This document shows positions 1-8,476 of a stretch of DNA of 64,000 nucleotides, piece after piece. Position 1 is the first letter of the stretch. Every line of letters starts with the position of its first letter. The notes below the pieces were generated by a model. That model was not told where the DNA came from. It searched no databases and saw only the letters and a list, made by a program, of their open reading frames with translations. Location: the NCBI GenBank assembly GCA_963779515.1, contig CAVZYN010000003.1, positions 124,001-188,000 on the forward strand. The letters run 5' to 3'. The position numbers were made by a program, and so were the translations under genes. Source of the stretch: CAVZYN01 sp963779515 (GTDB lineage Bacteria; Pseudomonadota; Alphaproteobacteria; Rhizobiales; Hyphomicrobiaceae).

Positions 1-569
1 GGCAAGCCGACGGTCAGTTCCGGATCGCAGATCGTGATCTTCGGCATCATCAAAGGATGGAAGATCACCTTCTTGGTGTGCGTGGTCTCGTCGGTGATGA
101 CGCCGGCGCGGCCAACCTCCGAGCCGGTGCCAGCCGTGGTCGGCACCGCGATGATTGGCAGAATGCCTTTGGGGTCGGCGCGTGTGAACCAATCGCCGAC
201 GTCCTCGAAGTCCCACATTGGGCGCGTCTGTCCGGCCATGAACGCGATCACCTTGCCGGCATCGAGCGCCGAGCCGCCGCCAATCGCGACGACGCCGTCG
301 TGTTTGCCGGCGCGCAACGCCGCGATGCCGCCGGCGACGTTGGCGGCAATCGGGTTCGGCTTGATGGCGCTGAACACAGCGGTCGCAATCTTGGCTTCGC
401 CAAGCACCGCGAGCGCACGCGCGATGATCGGCGATTTGGCGAGGCCCGGATCGGTCACGACCAAGGGATGGCGCAAGCCGGTCGCGGCGACCGCTTGGCC
501 AAGTTCCGCGATGCGTCCCGCGCCGAAACGCACGCTGGTCGGATAGTTCCAGTTGGATTTGAGGAGCAT
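1..569 (-). CDS. Iron-containing alcohol dehydrogenase, N-terminal part (runs off window)
   Basis: The minus-strand reading frame from an ATG at 569 gives about 189 residues before the window ends, so the C-terminal half with most of the metal ligands is not visible. The visible part matches the NAD-binding half of group III (Fe-type) alcohol dehydrogenases: an opening like LLKSNWNYPTSVRFGAGR, the GIAALRAGKHDGVVAIGGGS stretch followed by LDAGK (the GGGS nucleotide-binding signature), and IPTTAGTGSE-type sequence (here VPTTAGTGSEVGRAG). Family members oxidise alcohols or reduce aldehydes with NAD(P) and a divalent metal. An aldehyde dehydrogenase lies nearby on the same strand, so the two may act in series (inference). 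Family assignment is secure; the substrate is unknown. Confidence 0.85.
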   Translation of the reverse strand, partial: MLLKSNWNYPTSVRFGAGRIAELGQAVAATGLRHPLVVTDPGLAKSPIIARALAVLGEAKIATAVFSAIKPNPIAANVAGGIAALRAGKHDGVVAIGGGSALDAGKVIAFMAGQTRPMWDFEDVGDWFTRADPKGILPIIAVPTTAGTGSEVGRAGVITDETTHTKKVIFHPLMMPKITICDPELTVGL

Positions 570-676
570 AGGGGTCTCATCAGTTGCCAAAGCTACTCTC
601 CCAAGGGAGAAGGAGGAACGCTCAATATGCCGCGCCTCTGTAGCATGACCAGGACGAGGATCGGAAATCTTGTGGG

Positions 677-1282
677 CTACCTGAGCGTCCGGTATCCCGC
701 GATGATGCGGGCGGCGGCGGAGAGGATGCAGAGCGCGGCAAAGAGTGCGGCAAGCCAAGGAAATGCCGCGGGCCAGAGACAGAAGGCGGCGAAAGCGGCG
801 ATCGTCTCGGTGCCCTCGGCGAGGCCAGCTACATAGAAGAAGGATTTCGCGCCCTGCGCATCCGTCGCGATCCCGCGCTTGGCGGCGATGATTGCAAACG
901 CAAGGAACGCCGCGCCGTTGGCAAGGAATGACGCAATCAGAAACGCCGCGGGAAGCGCGTTCTTGGCAGGATCCGACCATGCGAACGCCAACGGAATCGA
1001 AGCGTAGAAGACGAAATCGAGCGCGATGTCGAGAAAGCCGCCGCGATCGGTCGGGCTGCTGATGCGCGCAACGGCGCCGTCGACGCCATCCGCCAGCCGG
1101 TTGGCCGCGATCAAGAAGAGACCGAGCGTGACGTTGCCGCCGGAAATTGCGACGGCGGCCGCGACGCCCGCGCCAAATCCGGCGATTGTGATTTGATCCG
1201 CGGTTACGCCGCGCGCGACCAGCCAGCGCGCGGACGCTTTTAGCGGTGGATCGATGAGCGGCCGCAGCTTGGTGTCGAGCAC
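677..1282 (-). CDS. CDP-alcohol phosphatidyltransferase family membrane protein
   Basis: A 201-residue membrane protein. The catalytic signature of the family, DG-x2-A-R-x8-G-x3-D-x3-D, is visible as DGVDGAVAR followed by the GGFLDIALD segment, so it should transfer a phosphoalcohol from a CDP-alcohol onto an acceptor such as inositol, glycerol phosphate or serine; which one cannot be told. Several hydrophobic helices follow. The start is a GTG at 1282: a GGAGGT ribosome-binding site lies about ten bases upstream and the frame begins right after the stop of the upstream aldehyde dehydrogenase, whereas longer starts would overlap that gene by over 100 bases. It is probably cotranscribed with that dehydrogenase. 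Confidence 0.8.
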   Translation of the reverse strand: MLDTKLRPLIDPPLKASARWLVARGVTADQITIAGFGAGVAAAVAISGGNVTLGLFLIAANRLADGVDGAVARISSPTDRGGFLDIALDFVFYASIPLAFAWSDPAKNALPAAFLIASFLANGAAFLAFAIIAAKRGIATDAQGAKSFFYVAGLAEGTETIAAFAAFCLWPAAFPWLAALFAALCILSAAARIIAGYRTLR

Positions 1283-1287
1283 GCGGA

Positions 1288-2670
1288 TCAGACCTCCCGG
1301 AAGTGCAAGCTCTTTGGCCGGGTCAGCACTTCGTAGCCGATCGAAGAGAGGGATGCCCCGCGACCTGTGTCCTTGACACCGGTCCAGGCGAGGCCGGGAT
1401 CGAGATAGTCGCAACGGTTCATGTAGACGGTGCCGGTTTGGATCTCCGGCGCCAAGCGTTCGGCGGCGGCGAGATCCGTTGTCCAGATCGACGCTGTGAG
1501 GCCATAGGGCGAGTCGTTCATCAGCCGCACCGCCTCTGCATCGTCCCGCACCTTCATGATGCCGACGACGGGCCCAAAACTCTCGTCGATCATGAGGCTC
1601 ATATCATGATCGACGTTGGTGAGAACCTGTGGTGCGAGCCAGGGTGTGTGATCGCGCTCCAACTTGAACGTGCGCGGATCGAGATGCAGTTTGGCGCCCG
1701 CGCGAACCGCCTCGCTGGTTTGGCGGCGGACCAGGTCGGCAAAACGCGTCGCGGCCATTGGACCGAGCGTTGTTTTTTCGTCGAGCGGGTCGCCAAGGAT
1801 GTAGGTTGCGGTCAGATCGGCGAAACCGGTGACGAAGCTGTCGAAGAGGCTTTCGTGCACATAAATGCGCTCGATGCCGCAGCAACTTTGGCCCGAATTG
1901 AAGAACGCACCGTCGACCGTGTTCTCGATGGCATGATCGAGCTTGGCGTCGGCGCGAACATAGGCCGGGTCCTTGCCGCCGAGTTCGAGGCCGATCGACG
2001 TGAACGTGCCGGCAGCGGCGCGTTCGATGGCGCGCCCGCCGGCAACCGAACCGGTGAAGCTCACATGATCGGTGTGGCCGCCGGCGAGAATGCGCGCCGT
2101 GTCCTCGTGCGAGAGCACCAGATTTTGGAACAAACCTTTTGGCAGTCCGGCCTTATCCATCGCCTGCTGGAAGCGCTCGCCTGTCAGGATCGTCTGCGAG
2201 GCGGCCTTTAGGATTACTGCGTTGCCGGCCATCAGGCCGGGCACGATGGTGTTGACGGCGGTGAGATATGGATAGTTCCAGGGCGCAATCGTGAAAATGA
2301 CGCCAAGCGGATCGCGGCGGATCGCGCGTTTGAAGCCGTCTTTGGGCGCTGGAATGACGGGGGCGAGCGCTGTGGCAGCGATCTCCACCATATATTCGAC
2401 GCGCTCGGCAAGCGAACGCAATTCCCCGCCGTAGCGGATGGGACGGCCCATCTGGAGCGCGAGCTCCGGCACGATCTCGCCGTTCATGGCGCGCATCGCT
2501 TCGAGAAAGCGCAACATGATTGCGCCGCGTTCGGCAATCGGCACGCGGGACCAACCGGCTTGTGCCGTGCGGGCGGCAGCGAGTGCGCTCTCAATCTCTT
2601 TTGCGCTCGCGGTGGTGCGTCGCGCAACCTCGCGGCCATCAATGGGAGAAAGGCAGATGATGTCGGTCAT
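1288..2670 (-). CDS. Aldehyde dehydrogenase family protein
   Basis: A 460-residue NAD(P)-dependent aldehyde dehydrogenase of normal length. The active-site cysteine region is seen as NSGQSCCGIERIYV and the general-base glutamate motif as LELGGKDPAY; IFTIAPWNYPY is the usual nucleotide-binding stretch. It should oxidise an aldehyde to the acid; the substrate is unknown. The gene is followed within a few bases by a CDP-alcohol phosphatidyltransferase. The neighbouring iron alcohol dehydrogenase and glutamine-synthetase-like ligase would fit a cluster for alcohol/amine oxidation, but no gene here fixes the pathway. Confidence 0.9.
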   Translation of the reverse strand: MTDIICLSPIDGREVARRTTASAKEIESALAAARTAQAGWSRVPIAERGAIMLRFLEAMRAMNGEIVPELALQMGRPIRYGGELRSLAERVEYMVEIAATALAPVIPAPKDGFKRAIRRDPLGVIFTIAPWNYPYLTAVNTIVPGLMAGNAVILKAASQTILTGERFQQAMDKAGLPKGLFQNLVLSHEDTARILAGGHTDHVSFTGSVAGGRAIERAAAGTFTSIGLELGGKDPAYVRADAKLDHAIENTVDGAFFNSGQSCCGIERIYVHESLFDSFVTGFADLTATYILGDPLDEKTTLGPMAATRFADLVRRQTSEAVRAGAKLHLDPRTFKLERDHTPWLAPQVLTNVDHDMSLMIDESFGPVVGIMKVRDDAEAVRLMNDSPYGLTASIWTTDLAAAERLAPEIQTGTVYMNRCDYLDPGLAWTGVKDTGRGASLSSIGYEVLTRPKSLHFREV

Positions 2671-2713
2671 AGCGTGATCAATCGATGGTTCTTGAAAATT
2701 GTAGGAACGTCAT

Positions 2714-2803
2714 CCGCCTCATGGTGAGCTTGTCGAACCATGGGCGGCCACGATGCGGCGACAGCTTGGCCGCTCGCCCTTCGACAAGCTCAGGGTGAGG
2801 CGG
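2714..2803. repeat. REP-like inverted repeat between convergent-spaced genes
   Basis: An imperfect long palindrome lies in the gap between the ligase and aldehyde dehydrogenase genes. The left arm contains GTGAGCTTGTCGAA and the right arm TTCGACAAGCTCAGGGTGAG. The right arm recurs at 23908-23943 in inverted form, with one changed base in the core. This makes it a dispersed, hairpin-forming intergenic element (REP type), not a gene-specific terminator. No transposase is near either copy. Confidence 0.65.
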
Positions 2804-2836
2804 ATCAGAAACGCAGATCAGACGCATAGCACAATT

Positions 2837-4204
2837 CTAGTAACGCTCGAAGCCGCGCATCAGCTCCCAATCGGTGATGCGGCGGTCGTATTCGAACTGT
2901 TCCCATTTGGCGGTGTGGACGTAGTGGCCGACCACATCCGCGCCGAATGCGGCTCTGGCGAATTCGGAGCTCACCAGACTGTCGGTCGCGGCCCGCAAAG
3001 TCTTGGGGATTTCGGGGATCCCTTGGCCAACATAGGCGTCGCCGGAGAAGGGCGCATCGAGCGTAAGCTTTTCGTCGATCCCTTGCAGGCCCGCCGCGAT
3101 CAGCGCCGCGATCGCGAGATATGGGTTGAGGTCGGCGCCACCAATGCGGCACTCGATGCGGATCGCTTTGGAGTTCTCGCCACAGAGCCGGAACCCCGCG
3201 GTGCGGTTGTCCCGGCTCCACACCGTCTTGGTTGGCGCGAAGGTGCCGGCCTGGAAGCGCTTGTAGGAGTTGATGTAGGGCGCGAGGAAATACGTGATGT
3301 CGCGCGCATACTTGATTTGGCCAGCGACGAACGAACGCATCAGGTTTGACATGCCGAATTGGGCCTTGGCGTCACGAAACAGCGGCGTTTCGCCCGTGTC
3401 GTCCCACAGCGACATGTGGATGTGCGAGGAGGAGCCCGCGAGATCGTAGCGCCATTTCGACATGAAGGTGACGGCCTTGCCTTGGAGATGCGCGATCTCC
3501 TTGACGCCGTTCTTCAAGATCGCGTGCCGGTCGGCCATGTCGAGGGCGTCGGCGTAGCGGATGTTGATTTCTTCCTGCCCCGGTCCCCATTCGCCTTTGG
3601 AGTTTTCAACGGGAATTCCCGCGCCATTGAGACCATTGCGGATGGCCCGCATCACGCCTTCCTCCTTGGTGGTCTGGAAGATGTGATAGTCCTCGATGTA
3701 GGTGCCGGCGGTCTTCGGATTGTGGAAGCGCTTCTCGGCGATGGCTTCGAAGCTTTCGTCGAACAGGTAGAACTCGAGTTCGGTCGCGCAATAGGCGCGG
3801 AGCTTGCGGTCTCCGAGGCGGGCCAGTTGCTTTTTTAAGATAGCGCGTGGCGAATGCGGCACGTCGTGGTGATGATGGTCGAGCACATCGGCGAGGACGA
3901 GCGCCGTCGCCTCGAGCCAGGGGATGCGACGGAGCGTCGCAAGATCGGGTTTCAGGATGAAGTCGCCGTAACCCTTCGCCCAGCTCGATGCCTCATAGCC
4001 GGGCACCGGCTCCATATCGATGTCGTTGGCGAGCAGATAGTCGCACGCATGCGTTTCCTCGTGTGCGCCGCCGCAGAAGAAGTCGGCGTGGAAGCGCTTG
4101 CCGATCAGGCGGCCCTGCATGTCGACGAAGGCGACGATCACGGTATCGATGGCGCCGGCTTCGGTGGCGCTGCGCAATCCGTCGAGGGTCAGGTGTCCCG
4201 GCAT
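2837..4204 (-). CDS. Glutamine synthetase family protein (gamma-glutamyl-amine ligase type)
   Basis: A 455-residue protein of the glutamine synthetase superfamily. Visible landmarks are the metal/glutamate site ATELEFYLF, the GSSSHIHMSLW ammonia/glutamate region, and the ATP-site segment KRFQAGTFAPTKTVWSRDN. The overall length and diverged N-terminus resemble GlnA-like or PuuA-like ligases that join glutamate to amines such as putrescine, rather than the housekeeping enzyme (inference). It uses ATP to form a gamma-glutamyl amide. Next to aldehyde dehydrogenase and hydrolase genes it could belong to an amine-degradation set. Substrate unproven. Confidence 0.85.
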   Translation of the reverse strand: MPGHLTLDGLRSATEAGAIDTVIVAFVDMQGRLIGKRFHADFFCGGAHEETHACDYLLANDIDMEPVPGYEASSWAKGYGDFILKPDLATLRRIPWLEATALVLADVLDHHHHDVPHSPRAILKKQLARLGDRKLRAYCATELEFYLFDESFEAIAEKRFHNPKTAGTYIEDYHIFQTTKEEGVMRAIRNGLNGAGIPVENSKGEWGPGQEEINIRYADALDMADRHAILKNGVKEIAHLQGKAVTFMSKWRYDLAGSSSHIHMSLWDDTGETPLFRDAKAQFGMSNLMRSFVAGQIKYARDITYFLAPYINSYKRFQAGTFAPTKTVWSRDNRTAGFRLCGENSKAIRIECRIGGADLNPYLAIAALIAAGLQGIDEKLTLDAPFSGDAYVGQGIPEIPKTLRAATDSLVSSEFARAAFGADVVGHYVHTAKWEQFEYDRRITDWELMRGFERY

Positions 4205-4284
4205 GCGGCGTGTCCTGCGTGAGAGGTTTCGACAAACGTCGCAGAATGCCGGGCGGACTTCAACGGCCGATTGGGCTAAGCGCC

Positions 4285-5073
4285 TTAGGCGAGTCGGCTC
4301 AGGGAGAAGCGCTCGACGTCGCGCAGCAGCTTGATGAAGGCGTCGGCGCGGTGGGCGGCGGTGAGTTTGCCCTTCTCGGCGGTGCCGCGTGAGGCGTCAC
4401 CGGCGGCACCCGAAGCATGCAGGTCCTGGGCGATCCATCCGAAGGCCGTGAAGCCGGTCGGGCGCAGCAGGTCGAAAGTTTCCGAAATTTCGACAGTCGA
4501 CGGCTCGAAATTTTGCGCGTGCGCCATCTTCACGAGGTCGGGACGGAAATGCAGCATCATCGACGTTTCCATGTCGCCGGCGTGGATGCCGACGGCGTTT
4601 TCGAGGTCCGTGTAGAGGCCGGCTGGGCTGCCGAAGCGCGCCCACTGGCTCGCAACAGCCAACATCCCGAAGCGGACGCGCAGTTCCCGCGCGACGATCG
4701 AGATTACATCGACGTTGCCGCCATGCGAGTTGACCATGATCAGCTTCTTCAGGCCGGCGCGATGCACGCTCTCGCCGATCTCGGTCCAGGCGCGAATGGC
4801 GGTCTCGGCCGAAAACGTCAGCGTGCCAGGCGAGCGGATGTGCTCGTTGGATTTGCCGATCGCTTGTGTTGGTAGGAACAGCACGTCGAGATCGGCGGGG
4901 AGGCGGGCGATGACCTCGCGGACCATGCCGTTGGCGATTTCGGTGTCGGTCGAGACGGGGAGATGCGGACCGTGCTGCTCGATCGCCGCGATCGGGAGGA
5001 CGGCGATAGTTTTCTCAGGGTCGAGACCCTTGAAATCCTCGGTCGTGAGGTCGGACCAGAAACGCTTTTTCAT
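4285..5073 (-). CDS. Creatininase family amidohydrolase
   Basis: A 262-residue member of the creatininase/MftE family of metal-dependent amidohydrolases. Metal ligands are seen in the motifs IEQHGPHLP, STDTEIANG, NSHGGN and the HAGDMETS segment, which hold the His, Asp and Glu residues that bind the paired metals. The ATG at 5073 is preferred over a GTG 18 bases upstream because a GAGG ribosome-binding site sits just before it and the longer form starts at the neighbour's stop codon. It is probably cotranscribed with the upstream flavoprotein (18-base gap). Known relatives hydrolyse creatinine, FAPy or mycofactocin peptides; the substrate here is unknown. Confidence 0.85.
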   Translation of the reverse strand: MKKRFWSDLTTEDFKGLDPEKTIAVLPIAAIEQHGPHLPVSTDTEIANGMVREVIARLPADLDVLFLPTQAIGKSNEHIRSPGTLTFSAETAIRAWTEIGESVHRAGLKKLIMVNSHGGNVDVISIVARELRVRFGMLAVASQWARFGSPAGLYTDLENAVGIHAGDMETSMMLHFRPDLVKMAHAQNFEPSTVEISETFDLLRPTGFTAFGWIAQDLHASGAAGDASRGTAEKGKLTAAHRADAFIKLLRDVERFSLSRLA

Positions 5074-5091
5074 GTCATCCTCTTTGTTCAC

Positions 5092-5676
5092 TCAGAGTGC
5101 CGTCATCGCCGCGCGAACCTTGGTCATGAAGGCCTTGCGCTGCGACTCGGTCGCGACGTTCATATGATAGAGCGCATAGTACTGTGCGCGGGCTGACTTG
5201 TGGCACAGACGCGGCAAATAACGCGTGACAGCCTTGCGCGGCGGATCGCCGACATAGAACGCCGTCCAGCGCGGCCGGCCATAGGTGGAGATGCCGGCGA
5301 TTTTTTTGATATTGCCGAGCATCGGCTTGACGTTGGCGGGATCGGAGAGGTCGAAGGCGACGCCCGGAATCATCATGCGATCGAGATAGCCCTTGAGCAT
5401 GGCGGGCAGACCGAACGTCCAGGTCGGGAATTGGAGAACAAGCGCATCGGCGAGATGCAGGCGCTCGATGTGCGCTTCGAGGCCGATCCGGTTCTTGGCC
5501 GTATCGTGATAGTCGCGCCGCGCGTCCGCCGACAGCACGGGATCGAAGCCCTCCTTATAGAAATCGAGTAGATCGACCTCGTGGCCCGCGGCAGTAAGGC
5601 CTGCGAGGCTTTCGGCCAGAATGGCCGCGTGAAAACTCTCGGGCAGCGGATGGCAATAGAGATAGAGGACGCGCAC
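5092..5676 (-). CDS. NAD(P)H dehydrogenase (quinone) / flavodoxin-fold oxidoreductase
   Basis: A 194-residue flavodoxin-like fold protein resembling NQO1/KefF-type quinone reductases. It opens with VRVLYLYCHPLPESFHAAI, the FMN/FAD-phosphate loop of the family, and contains the LVLQFPTWTFGLPAMLKGYL segment typical of these enzymes. The chosen GTG start at 5676 has GAGGT upstream; the longer in-frame extension overlaps the FAD oxidase gene and reads as non-protein-like Ser/Thr/Arg-rich sequence. It sits between an FAD oxidase (7-base gap) and a creatininase-family gene, all on one strand, suggesting one transcript. Confidence 0.82.
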   Translation of the reverse strand: MRVLYLYCHPLPESFHAAILAESLAGLTAAGHEVDLLDFYKEGFDPVLSADARRDYHDTAKNRIGLEAHIERLHLADALVLQFPTWTFGLPAMLKGYLDRMMIPGVAFDLSDPANVKPMLGNIKKIAGISTYGRPRWTAFYVGDPPRKAVTRYLPRLCHKSARAQYYALYHMNVATESQRKAFMTKVRAAMTAL

Positions 5677-5683
5677 GAAGACC

Positions 5684-7087
5684 TCACGACGCGCGTTTTT
5701 GCACAAAGTCGCGCATTTTGCCGGGATTGAGCAGGCCGTACGGATCGATATCCTGCTTGAAGCCGAGTTGGTCGACGTCGACGCGCTTGTGGCGGCTGCC
5801 TTCTTCCAGCGTATAGACATGCGGGTTGGCGATCATCACGTCATGCTTTTCGTGCAGCGCAATGATCTCGTTGAGGCGTTCCGGCGTCGTGTAGCGAACA
5901 ATAGGCAGCGCGCTGCAGGTGACCTTGCCGCCGAAGCGGATGAATTCGAGATGCGGCAGCACCTCGTCGGGGAACATGTCGTGCATCTGGCGCACACTTT
6001 CCAGCACGCGGTCATGTGGATAGAGGCACTGGAGATAGGTGACGCTGCGATCGACCTTCAGCAGTTGCAGCGTCGTGTGATTCCAGGTGTATTCATAGAG
6101 CGGCTCATGACCCGGGCTCTCGTTGAACGGCCGTTCGAGTGTGATGCGGCCTCGCCCGGCAAGCGCGGTCTTGAAGCTTTCCAGGGATTGCTCCGCTATC
6201 ATGGCGATGAGGATACTCTTGCCGTCGGGGCAATGCGCCTTCAGATCGCGGAAGTAGGACGGGATCGGCCAGATGATCGGCGTCAGCAGCTTCTTGATGA
6301 TGCCGTCCGAGAGCGCGATCTCGTGGCCGGCTTTGACGGCATCGAAGAAGTCGTCGAAAGCGACGACAAGTTCGATCCAGGGCCACGCGGGCGCGAGCGG
6401 CATTTCGAGCTCGGTGATGATGCCCGTGGTGCCGTAGGCGCGATTGACCTTCTGCGCGGCGTCGCCACGGAGTTCGAGCACGCGCGGTGTCTCTTCCATC
6501 GTCACGACGCGGGCGGCGAGGATGTTGCCGGGCTCACGCAAGCCGCCGTAGGTGAGCGAGCCGACGCCGCCTGATCCTCCGGATACGAAGCCGCCGATGG
6601 TGGCCATCCGCTTGGTGGAGGGGTGCATCCTGAGTTCCCACCCGCCGGGCCGCGTCAGCGCATCGATCTCATGCATGCGCGCGCCGGCTTGAAGACGGGC
6701 GGCGCCGGGCTTCCAGGAGACAACGCGATCGAGGCTATTGATATCGAGCAGCACGCCGCCATCGAGTGGCACGGCTTGGCCGTAGTTGCCGGTGGCGCCG
6801 GCACGCACGGTGATCGGGATGCGGCGTTTGGCGCAGGCGGCTGCGGTTTTGACGATGTCGGCCTCATTGCGCGGGGCGACCAGCACGTCAGCGCTTTTGC
6901 CATGCAGGCTCTTGTTCAGGATCGGCGAGTACCAGAAATAGTCGCGCGATTTTCGCCGCACGACGCCCGGTTCCGTGACAACGGGGATGTCGCCGAGGTC
7001 TTTTAGGAGACCGTCGATGTCGTAACGCTGGCCGTCTTGTGGCGTGCGTTGGGAAGCGCTCGGAACTGGCGTCATTTGTGCTCTCAT
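5684..7087 (-). CDS. FAD-binding oxidase (PCMH type, GlcD-like)
   Basis: A 467-residue FAD-linked oxidase. The N-terminal half has the PCMH/vanillyl-alcohol-oxidase FAD domain: LVAPRNEADIVKTAAACAK, the pyrophosphate loop RAGATGNYGQAVPL, and IGGFVSGGSGGVGSLTYG. The C-terminal end, DPYGLLNPGKM, is the usual closing motif of this family. It probably oxidises a 2-hydroxy acid or alcohol; no residue identifies the substrate. It is the first gene of a minus-strand run with the quinone reductase and creatininase-family genes. The start could also be the Met five residues in. Confidence 0.85.
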   Translation of the reverse strand: MRAQMTPVPSASQRTPQDGQRYDIDGLLKDLGDIPVVTEPGVVRRKSRDYFWYSPILNKSLHGKSADVLVAPRNEADIVKTAAACAKRRIPITVRAGATGNYGQAVPLDGGVLLDINSLDRVVSWKPGAARLQAGARMHEIDALTRPGGWELRMHPSTKRMATIGGFVSGGSGGVGSLTYGGLREPGNILAARVVTMEETPRVLELRGDAAQKVNRAYGTTGIITELEMPLAPAWPWIELVVAFDDFFDAVKAGHEIALSDGIIKKLLTPIIWPIPSYFRDLKAHCPDGKSILIAMIAEQSLESFKTALAGRGRITLERPFNESPGHEPLYEYTWNHTTLQLLKVDRSVTYLQCLYPHDRVLESVRQMHDMFPDEVLPHLEFIRFGGKVTCSALPIVRYTTPERLNEIIALHEKHDVMIANPHVYTLEEGSRHKRVDVDQLGFKQDIDPYGLLNPGKMRDFVQKRAS

Positions 7088-7309
7088 TGCTGCACCTGAT
7101 TGTACGACGGGACACTACTCGGCTGAAGCAGGGTCCGCCAACACCAGTTCGGTTGCTCCGCTCTGGATTTGCCCAGATTTGAGGCGGGAAATGCGCTGGG
7201 GCGCGGCACTGCCACTCTTTTCTGAGGCGCCCGACCCTGCTAAGCGAAGACGGTAGGCAGAACCTCCGGGAGATGGGCAACCGGCGGGATCCAACCAGGA
7301 GCCAAACCC

Positions 7310-8338
7310 ATGACGCATACACCCTCGATCCGTCGCCGTTCGGCACTCAAACTCCTTGGCGGCACCGGCGCCGCAATGGCCATGCCCGGCATCCTGACGC
7401 AGGTCACCGCGCAGGGCCTCGACAAGATCTCCTACAATACCAATTGGCGCGCGCAGGCGGAGCACGGCGGCTTCTATTATGCGCTGGCCAATGGTCTCTA
7501 CAAAGACGCCGGCATCGACGCGGATATCCGCATGGGCGGCCCGCAGCTCAACATGAACCAGATCCTGGTCGGCGGCGTCGTCGACATGGTGATGTCGAAT
7601 TCGTTCGAAGCGATCAACTTCGCGCGTGAAGGCGTGCCGTTCCTCTGCATCGGCTCGATCTTCCAGAAGGACCCGCAGGTCATCATCTCGCATCCCGGTG
7701 TCGGTCACGACAAATTGGAGAACCTGAAGGGCAAAACGATCCTGGTAGGCGGCACCGGGCGAACAAGCTACTGGCTGTTCCTGAAAGCGAAGTTTGGGTA
7801 CACCGACGATCAGGTGCGTCCATATACTTTCAACATCCAACCCTTCGTCGCCGACAAGCAGATTTCTCAGCAAGGCTTCCTGTCGTCGGAGCCCTACGCG
7901 ATCGAGAAGGAAAGCGGCATCAAGCCCGTCGTGCATCTGATCGCGGATGCCGGCTTCGATAACTACAACACGACCTTCACGACCTCGCAGAAACTCGTCA
8001 CTGAAAAAAAGAGCGTCGTGCAGCGCTTCGTCGATGCCTCGCTCAAGGGCTGGTCCGAGTACATGAAGAACGGCCCCGGTAACGCGGCGGCCAACGCGCT
8101 GATCAAGAAGGCCAACCCAGACATGGGCGACGACAAGCTGCTGCACGCACTCACGATCATGAACGAGAAAGGCATCGTGCGGTCGGGCGATGCGCTGAAG
8201 CTCGGCATCGGTGCCATGACGGACGAGCGCTGGAAGCGCTTCTACGACACCATGGCGGACGCCGGCGCGTTCCCGAAAGGCGTCGACTACAAGAAGGCCT
8301 ACAGCCTTGAGTTCGTGAACAAGGGCATAGGGGCGTAA
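7310..8338 (+). CDS. ABC transporter substrate-binding protein (NMT1/TauA-like)
   Basis: A 342-residue periplasmic binding protein. The N-terminus carries a twin-arginine-like signal (SIRRRSALKLLGGTGAAMAM). The mature part has the NMT1/SsuA/TauA fold landmarks: ISYNTNWRAQAEHGGFYYAL near the start and a GGPQLNMNQILVGGVVDMVM stretch. It would deliver a small organic solute (sulfonate, pyrimidine or nitrile type) to the ATPase and permease encoded downstream at 8477-10194. No substrate-specific residue is recognisable. Confidence 0.88.
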   Translation: MTHTPSIRRRSALKLLGGTGAAMAMPGILTQVTAQGLDKISYNTNWRAQAEHGGFYYALANGLYKDAGIDADIRMGGPQLNMNQILVGGVVDMVMSNSFEAINFAREGVPFLCIGSIFQKDPQVIISHPGVGHDKLENLKGKTILVGGTGRTSYWLFLKAKFGYTDDQVRPYTFNIQPFVADKQISQQGFLSSEPYAIEKESGIKPVVHLIADAGFDNYNTTFTTSQKLVTEKKSVVQRFVDASLKGWSEYMKNGPGNAAANALIKKANPDMGDDKLLHALTIMNEKGIVRSGDALKLGIGAMTDERWKRFYDTMADAGAFPKGVDYKKAYSLEFVNKGIGA

Positions 8339-8344
8339 CGTTTT

Positions 8345-8373
8345 CCCTCTCCCCGTCATTCACGGGGAGAGGG
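8345..8373. repeat. GC-rich hairpin repeat, copy 1
   Basis: Perfect 12-bp arms CCCTCTCCCCGT and ACGGGGAGAGGG surround a 5-base loop just after the stop codon of the binding-protein gene. The same arms recur at 8524-8552. The sequence between the copies, with a GCGAAGCTTGGCTTCGCC hairpin, is also typical of intergenic palindromic repeats in alphaproteobacteria. It may attenuate transcription between the binding-protein and ATPase genes (inference). Confidence 0.7.
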
Positions 8374-8476
8374 TGTCCGTCCATGCGAAGCTTGGCTTCG
8401 CCAAGACGGGCGGGTGAGGGGCGGCGGCAAGCGGCCCTGTCAATTGTGACCAAAGGCGCCAAACTCAGATGTGCGA